Assembly (NCBI RefSeq): GCF_921293095.1
Contig: NC_060257.1
Coordinates: 93,051,449 to 93,115,448, forward strand
From: Ischnura elegans
Taxonomy: Eukaryota > Arthropoda > Insecta > Odonata > Coenagrionidae
Reading direction: 5' to 3'
DNA: 64,000 bases
The notes beneath the pieces were generated by a model. That model was not told where the DNA came from, ran no database searches, and worked only from the letters and a program-made list of their open reading frames with translations. Every line of letters begins with the position of its first letter. Positions within the stretch are counted from its first letter, which is position 1. Below, in pieces: positions 58,161-64,000 of the stretch. The position numbers and the translations under genes were made by a program.

Positions 58161-58835
58161 TAGAGAATGACTTCGAATTCTTTTGCGATTCCAAAAACAT
58201 GCAAAATGACGATTCGAGATAAAAAGTCTCAAATCTCCTTAATATTGCCACCTAAATAATTAAAATTTTGCGTTTCATAACGTGAATGGTAATAAAGTTA
58301 TATTATCTTCTGTTACTTAGAAATCTTTTGAAAATAAAAAACTTGCAAAATGATGATTCCAGATGTAAAAAGTCTCAAAAACCTAATTTGTAATACTTAA
58401 GGTAACAGAGAATTCTATTTGAGCATATACAGAAATGTAAATTGACGATTCGAGATAAAAAATTTCAAAAATTGACATTTGTAAGTATGAGCAGAAAAAC
58501 AGCTCATATATAGCATCCCTGATAAAAATAAACTCCTCCATTAAGGAGAGGTTTACCCTCCATTGAGGGTACAGGAAGGATAGGTGTACCCTTCCTGTAC
58601 CCATCAGCAAGGGTACACGAAGGGTATTTTAGAACATTGGTGGGTACGCCCTCTCCTTCCTGGAGGGTACGGGAAGGGTTTGGCCAGCCTCAATGAAGGC
58701 TACAGGAAGGGTAGGATAAAATAAAAACTAAAAATCCATAAATTAACATAAAAATTTAAAAAATCGCTAATAAACTAAATTAAACGAATGGGGATGAGTT
58801 GCAACAGTGATTTCTAAAGTTATAGGGCATAAAAA

Positions 58836-58935
58836 AAATTAGCCTTCAGGTGGTCTTGAACCCAGGACCTACATAATACAGGATGACGAACTAGAGATTT
58901 AACAACCTCGGCTATCGAGGTACTTGTCAAGTGTA
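58836..58935 (-). repeat. tRNA-like SINE head
   Basis: On the minus strand TAGCCGAGGTTGTTAAATC fits an A-box region and GGTCCTGGGTTCAAGACC a B-box region, at near-tRNA spacing. The arms pair imperfectly and the copy sits inside a transposon, so a functional tRNA is unlikely. Confidence 0.45.
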
Positions 58936-59181
58936 GTTTCTCAACAGAACTTATACTACAAAATCTTAAGATGAGAATCGCACCCGGGCCTATGTGGAAG
59001 AAAGCTGTGACTTTTTTCTACCACACCTATTTCGTATCAGAAAATAAGATCGGCATTCTAATACTGAACATCACTCTAGCGATGTCTCATTGTCAGCCAC
59101 ACAAATAGGTTACATCCTAAAACGTGAATGGAAGAACTTCTAAATGAGCTTTTTTCACACAATTACAGAAACTATTGTGTA

Positions 59182-59450
59182 CAGTGGCGTAGTCAGGAAT
59201 TTCGTTTGGGGGGGGGGGGGGTCCAAAACCAGGTGGGAAAAGTTTTGAAAAACAGGATAGTAAGTATTGGAATTCAACTTATTCAAACACTTATCATAAT
59301 CGAAAAAACTTCAATAGTCAAAGAAATATTTTTATATTCATTATTTTTCAATATTTTGATTTCTATTATGAAGGAAAATGATTGTGTTTTTATACTTCGG
59401 GGGGGCGGAGGGTCCGAACCCTCCGGACCCCACCTCTGGATACGCCACTG
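59182..59450. mobile_element. hAT-type MITE, 269 bp
   Basis: Ends CAGTGGCGTAGTCAGGAATT and, complemented, CAGTGGCGTATCCAGAGG, with G- and C-runs inside. Flanks ATTGTGTA and AATATGTA match at six of eight positions, consistent with an aged 8-bp duplication. Frames through it come from the G-runs. Confidence 0.65.
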
Positions 59451-59628
59451 AATATGTATATTATTGTTTTCCTCAAGGAAATTTTAAAGATTAGTTGTGT
59501 AGCCCGTCTATCTGTGCTTTCAAAGACTGCTTACGTTCTTGTACGGAACTCAATACTCTTTCGCAGGTGAAAGTAGCTAAGGAGACTCTTTCAGGATATG
59601 TTTTCTCCAGTTATAAATGCTAAGTCCC

Positions 59629-59970
59629 AAGGAAGGGTAAACGAAGGATTTTTCTCTCCTTCCCTTACCCTTAATGGTGGGTAGAGGAAGGGTACACGGA
59701 TGGTAAGGGAAGGAGTTCCAAGGAAGGGTACACGAAGGATTTTTCTCTCCTTCCCTTACCCTTAATGGTGGGTAGAGGAAGGGTACACGGATGGTAAGGG
59801 AAGGAGTTCCAAGGAAGGGTACACGAAGGATTTTTCTCTCCTTCCCTTACCCTTAATGGTGGGTAGAGGAAGGGTTGACGGATGGTAAGGGAAGGAGTTC
59901 CAAGGAAGGGTACACGAAGGATTTTTCTCTCCTTCCCTTACCCTTAATGGTGGGTAGGGCGTGGGTTGTG
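59629..59970 (+). repeat. 91-bp tandem repeat, about 3.7 copies
   Basis: GGAAGGGTA(A/C)ACGAAGG recurs at 59631, 59722, 59813 and 59904, an exact period of 91. Units differ at very few positions, so expansion is recent. Confidence 0.85.
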
Positions 59971-60179
59971 CAAGGGTAACTACCCACCATGAAGGATGCC
60001 ACCCTTCCTGTACCCCTCCTGTACCCACCATGGTGGAGTTTATTTTTGTCAGGGATTTCATGACGAGAATGATAAAATAATATTATTAGTTTTCTGTGAC
60101 TGAGAATTCCTTTGAGAATCGAAAAAATGCAATATGCGAAACAAAAATATCTCAAATCACGCCACCTGTAATGACAACC

Positions 60180-62345
60180 TCGATTTCAAAGAAAATAATT
60201 TCTACTGACTTGCACTTTAATGAATTTTTTCTTAATATTTAATTATATTTTCATTTCAGTGAAATGTTTTAATTTCTCTTGGGAATTATTTAACGGCGCT
60301 AAAATATATTCAAAGAAGTTGAAAAATTAGATGCTTTAGATTAGATTTGATTAGAAAAATTATAAGATTAGAAAAATATATGGTTTTGAAGAAGAATAAG
60401 TTATTTTTATCTTTAAATATATATAAATATCTTGATTTATATATGAATAGCGTAAGAAATAAATTTCTCTGCAAATTTTCTCGCGGAAATAAAATTTTAA
60501 TTTTCCAAAGGATTTTAAAACTTTGATTTTAAAGGTTTTTAAATAGAAAATGTGACATTTATTTCGAAGGAAGAGAAAAATCTCATTTTCAAAAATATAA
60601 TTTTTCAAGACTTGATACATTTAGTTAGCTCGTGAATGAATTTTTTTCAAAATTTTTCACTCAGTGCCACTCCGGAAAATTTTTTAATTTCTCTTCGAAA
60701 TGATTCGTTCAACAGTAAAATTTTTATTTTTCAAGCAAGTTGGTAACTTAGATTTCAAATACTATACAAAAGAAGATGGGTTATGTATATTTCGAGTGAT
60801 GAAAATAATCTTTATTTCAATAACAATATTTTTTCATGACTTCTTTTGTCTTCATATTTAACTCATTTCTCACTTTAGTAAAAAAATAAATTCATTTCTT
60901 TGCGAATGATTTTTACAGCACTGAATTATTTTAGAAGTTGAAAATTTCGATTTCAAAGTTTTTGATATAAAGAATAAAATTTTTTATTATGATGAAGAAA
61001 AACCTGTATTTCAAGTGGAAGAACTTTTTTATATTTTCCAAAGGGAAATTTGCAAATCAAAGAATGCCTTCGTATTTCTTTTAAGGAAGTTCAAGAGTTC
61101 GATTTTATAGATTTTCAAATGAAAAATGAAAATTTTCTATCAAATAATACAAATATGTCTATTTCAAATAGATTGAAATTTCATGACTTCTAAAGTCCAA
61201 TTTGCATATGAATGTTTTTTTTATTTAGATATTTCTTCAGCTCTAAATTAAATGAAAATTTTCAAACTCTCCTGCGAATTTAGGACAGTAAAATTTTCAT
61301 TTTTTAAGGAAGTCTAAAATATCGATTTCAAAGGTATTGAAATAAAAAATAATTTTATTTTCGAATTAAGGAAAAATGTCAATTTTAATCGGATTAATTT
61401 TTCAATACTTCTAAAGTGTAATTTGCACAAGAATGAATTTTTATCGTCATATTTATTGTTTTTTTATCAATAAAAATTTTTAATTTCACTTACGAATGAT
61501 TTAACATCACTAAAATGTTTTTAAGGAAGTTAAAAATCTGGATCTTAAAGAATTTCATACGTTAAATAAATTTTTTATTTGGCATGCAAAGTTTTGATTT
61601 AAAATAGAATAATTTTTTATGACTTCAGAAGTAAATTTAGCAGATTAACGATTTTTTCGTTTTTTCCATACATAATTCAGTTCTTATTCAGAAAAAATTT
61701 TAAATTCTAAATACAAAGGAACTTATGGTAATGAAATTTTTAATTTTTAAGGAAGTTGAAAATTTAATTTCAATATAAAAATTAAACTTTTATGTCGAAT
61801 AAGGAGAATAATTTAGATTTCAAATAAAATTATTTCTGTTGACTTCCAAGTTAATGAATTTTTTTCTTAATATTTAATTGTTTTCATTTCAGTGAAAAGT
61901 TTTATTTCTCTTGGGAATTACTGTCAGGGCACTAAAATATTTGTAAGGAAGTTGAAAAATTAGATTTATAGGTTTTGTAGAACTATAATAAATTTTTATC
62001 TTTAAATGAATATAAATGTCTTGATTTATTGAAGAATAACGTAAGAAATACATTTCTCTGCAAACGATTCTCACATAAATGAAATTTTACTTTTCTAAGG
62101 GATTTGAAAATTTTGATTTTAAAGGTTTTTAAATAGAAAATGTGATATTTGTTTCGAATGAAGAGAAATATCTCTTTTTCAAAAAGAATAATTTGTATGA
62201 CTTCATATGTTTAATTAGCAAAATCAAATCTTTTTGTTAATTGTTAATTCAGTTCCACTCCGAAAAAATTTTAAATTTCTCTTCGAAATGATTCTTTCAA
62301 CAATGAAATTTGTATTTTTTAAGCAAGTTGATAACTTAGATTACA
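60180..62345. repeat. AT-rich satellite array, about 200-bp monomers with higher-order period
   Basis: The module TTAAGGAAGTTGAAAAT.. with GATTT.AAAGG occurs near 60312, 60502, 60734, 60929, 61079, 61302, 61520, 61747, 61938, 62092 and 62315. The segment 60200-60340 is most similar to 61830-61970, about 1.63 kb away, suggesting a higher-order unit of eight monomers. Confidence 0.65.
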
Positions 62346-62396
62346 AAGATTATATACACTATGGAATGAGCAATATAATAGTTTCATTTAAGAGAC

Positions 62397-62640
62397 TTGG
62401 GTTTCTGCCATTTCCTAGCATTTATATGTATGCTGTTTGTGTCTGTCCAAAAAAATCTAGTAGACTATGTGACAAATGATAGGATTCATAACTACAATAC
62501 CAGAAGGCATAAGGACTTTCACCCAAATTTTGTTTGGACTACCATTGCAAAGCATGGAACAATGTCCATGGCGTTAAATATTTACAATCATTTACCCCTG
62601 GACCGAAAAACCAAGATTAGTACTTAAGTGTTTAGGAGAA
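62397..62640 (+). pseudogene. LINE C-terminal coding remnant (CR1/Jockey-like)
   Basis: The plus-strand frame contains RIHNYNTRRHKDFHPN, IAKHGTMSMALNIYNHLP and DRKTKIS. The HNYNTR motif followed by a G....LYN.LP block is the characteristic C-terminal end of many non-LTR retrotransposon ORF2 proteins. The reverse transcriptase itself is not upstream, where satellite sequence lies, so this is a short orphan 3' fragment. Confidence 0.55.
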
Positions 62641-62949
62641 GTGTTGAATTTCTTTTCACTCCATAATGTTTTATTCTTTAAAAGAATTCTTTTTAAATCT
62701 GATATTTATTGTATCCATTACATTTATTATTATCATTACCCTCCCTCTGTATTGAAGGAAATCCAATCTAATATAATTTTAAAAGAAAAACAAGGGATTT
62801 TCTACTTGAAAACCTCTTTTACTCAGTAAATGGGAGTGGAATGAGTGATTAATTTTATAGGTTTATATTTTATCTTGTATATGTATTATGTGCAACTTAT
62901 GGACATACATACCTTATATTGATGCACAATGCACGATTGATCTTTTTAC

Positions 62950-63130
62950 AAATAAATACTATTATTATTATTATCATCGTTATTTCCCTCAATCTCTCCA
63001 GGGCCAGAACAGGAGGTGCCTCCAGGGAGTTAATATTGTACAGCTCATTACCTTTTTTTTCCATTCTTCTCCATCCTGTGCTTTCTTTTGCGCGAGTATT
63101 AATTTTGCTATGACCAAAGGTAAGCCCTTG
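62950..63130 (-). repeat. Possible LINE 3' tail with ATAATA microsatellite
   Basis: On the minus strand, CTGGCCCTGGAGAGATTGAG leads into GATAATAATAATAATAAT. A unique segment ending in a trinucleotide microsatellite is typical of LINE 3' ends. Only weak support. Confidence 0.3.
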
Positions 63131-63189
63131 GTAAGAAAGAAGGAAGGGTTGACTGTCAGGGCATTGAGCATAGACATAATTTAGCAAAT

Positions 63190-64000
63190 TATTTTATTTA
63201 CAATAAAATATATTAATAAAATCGTACAAAAATTATATATTATATTCACAAATATTTCTTAAAAACAAAACATAAATAATAAAGTAGATTTTGGAATGTG
63301 AATCCCGAAAAATTCGGGCAATAAATACAAATTTATAAAACAAATTCCCTTGTTAGACAAAGGACATATTCTCTATCAGATGATGATGACGCTTCACTTC
63401 AAAGGTATCACAACACCCTAAACATTTCCATCGTTGAGATTTAGCACATGTTTAGTAATAATTTTATCTAAGCATTGTCCTTATGCCTAGTCTTGTTGGT
63501 GTATCTCCCTTGCTTGCCTTGCGCCGCAGAATAAAATCAAGATCATGTGCCGTGTTAACAGCATAATACACATTGGCATCATTGGGAAGAACCATTTCTG
63601 AAAACAAGAGAATTAATTAGTCTACGTGTTTCTTAAGAAGAAAAAATATTTTTTAATTTAAATTATTCATTTTTCGAAAACATTATGTTGTGTTAAGCAT
63701 CATTAGTCAGGATAGTTTGAATAAATTCACACAATGCCGTAGGCAAACACACGCAATGGCATAGAAAGAGATGAACAGCAGAAAATGGCTTAAGACAAGC
63801 AGCGTAAGAAATGCGATGCAGCAGAAGTAATCGAGGAAATGAAGCACTTTGCCTTTTAATTTATTTCAAACTGCATCTTGAAATTTTGAAAAGGAATAGA
63901 CCAAGGATCAACATCTATATTGGGTGCTTTCACCCTGAGGGTGGTTTCTACCTGGAAACCTGGTGGAAATTTTTTATTACATTTTGACTAGAGATGGGTC
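63190..64000. other. Non-coding, nothing recognised
   Basis: AT-rich sequence with no supported frame, inverted repeat or RNA gene. Confidence 0.5.

Larger units (their letters stand above)
58515..60056. mobile_element. TIR-bounded element with internal tandem repeats, 1542 bp
   Basis: Left end ATCCCTGATAAAAATAAACT, followed by CCTCCA; the right end complement reads ATCCCTGACAAAAATAAACT, then CCACCA. Just inside both ends lie GGAAGGGTAC-type words in both orientations. The interior holds a SINE-like piece, a hAT MITE and a 91-bp tandem array. No transposase is recognised. A 2-bp AT target is possible but cannot be distinguished from the ends themselves. Confidence 0.6.

Noticed and set aside
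59128..59451. 107-codon frame with glycine runs
   Set aside because: It runs through the G- and C-tracts of a hAT MITE and ends at its terminal repeat.

Overview
The window is insect nuclear DNA: AT-rich, intron-rich and heavily loaded with transposable elements. Its one recognisable host gene is the plus-strand gene for ultraspiracle/RXR (usp, NR2B family), the nuclear receptor that partners the ecdysone receptor. Seven coding exons between 17429 and 44840 join in one reading frame with GT-AG introns. They encode the end of the A/B region, the complete DNA-binding domain, the hinge, the complete ligand-binding domain and the stop codon. The first coding exon and the promoter were not found. 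The ligand-binding domain is RXR-like, with an intact AF-2 helix and conserved pocket residues. This points to an insect outside Diptera and Lepidoptera, perhaps a hemimetabolous or palaeopteran species; the species cannot be named from the sequence.

Upstream (1-17428) is a mosaic of repeats: a TTAA-type DNA transposon relic carrying THAP-like and SWIM/YqaJ-associated coding remnants (4765-6490), tRNA-derived SINE-like pieces, a Harbinger-type MITE with TAA duplications (8898-9491), a Penelope-like 3' fragment (9846-10260), a hAT MITE with a perfect 8-bp duplication (10865-11108), an LTR-like block (11560-12660) and a damaged RTE/BovB-like LINE on the minus strand (about 12716-16010).

The usp introns hold more elements. 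The intron that splits the first zinc finger contains a complete Ty3/gypsy-type LTR retrotransposon (19177-23691) with apparently identical 161-bp LTRs, a 5-bp target duplication and an unbroken 1322-residue Gag-Pol frame, so it looks very young. It lies between two inverted arms of an older repeat. The next intron holds a TA-flanked pogo-like element (28105-29928). The last intron holds a second TA-flanked element (38026-41926), within which a hAT element with a CGGBP1-like finger remnant (38504-40563) and a Harbinger-type MITE (41187-41483) are nested.

Downstream of the stop codon, a 3' UTR of uncertain length may run to a poly(A) signal at 50721; it contains a near-palindromic hairpin element (48216-48392). 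From about 53.6 to 62.3 kb the DNA is AT-rich satellite-like repeat: one family of about 200 bp with a higher-order period, one of about 700-800 bp with GATACGAA-rich blocks, and two terminal-inverted-repeat elements (57058-57909 and 58515-60056). The last 1.6 kb holds a LINE 3' coding remnant and otherwise featureless DNA. I saw no novel multi-gene system. The more unusual items are the THAP/SWIM element, the layered transposon nest, the young LTR element inside the receptor gene and the satellite architecture.
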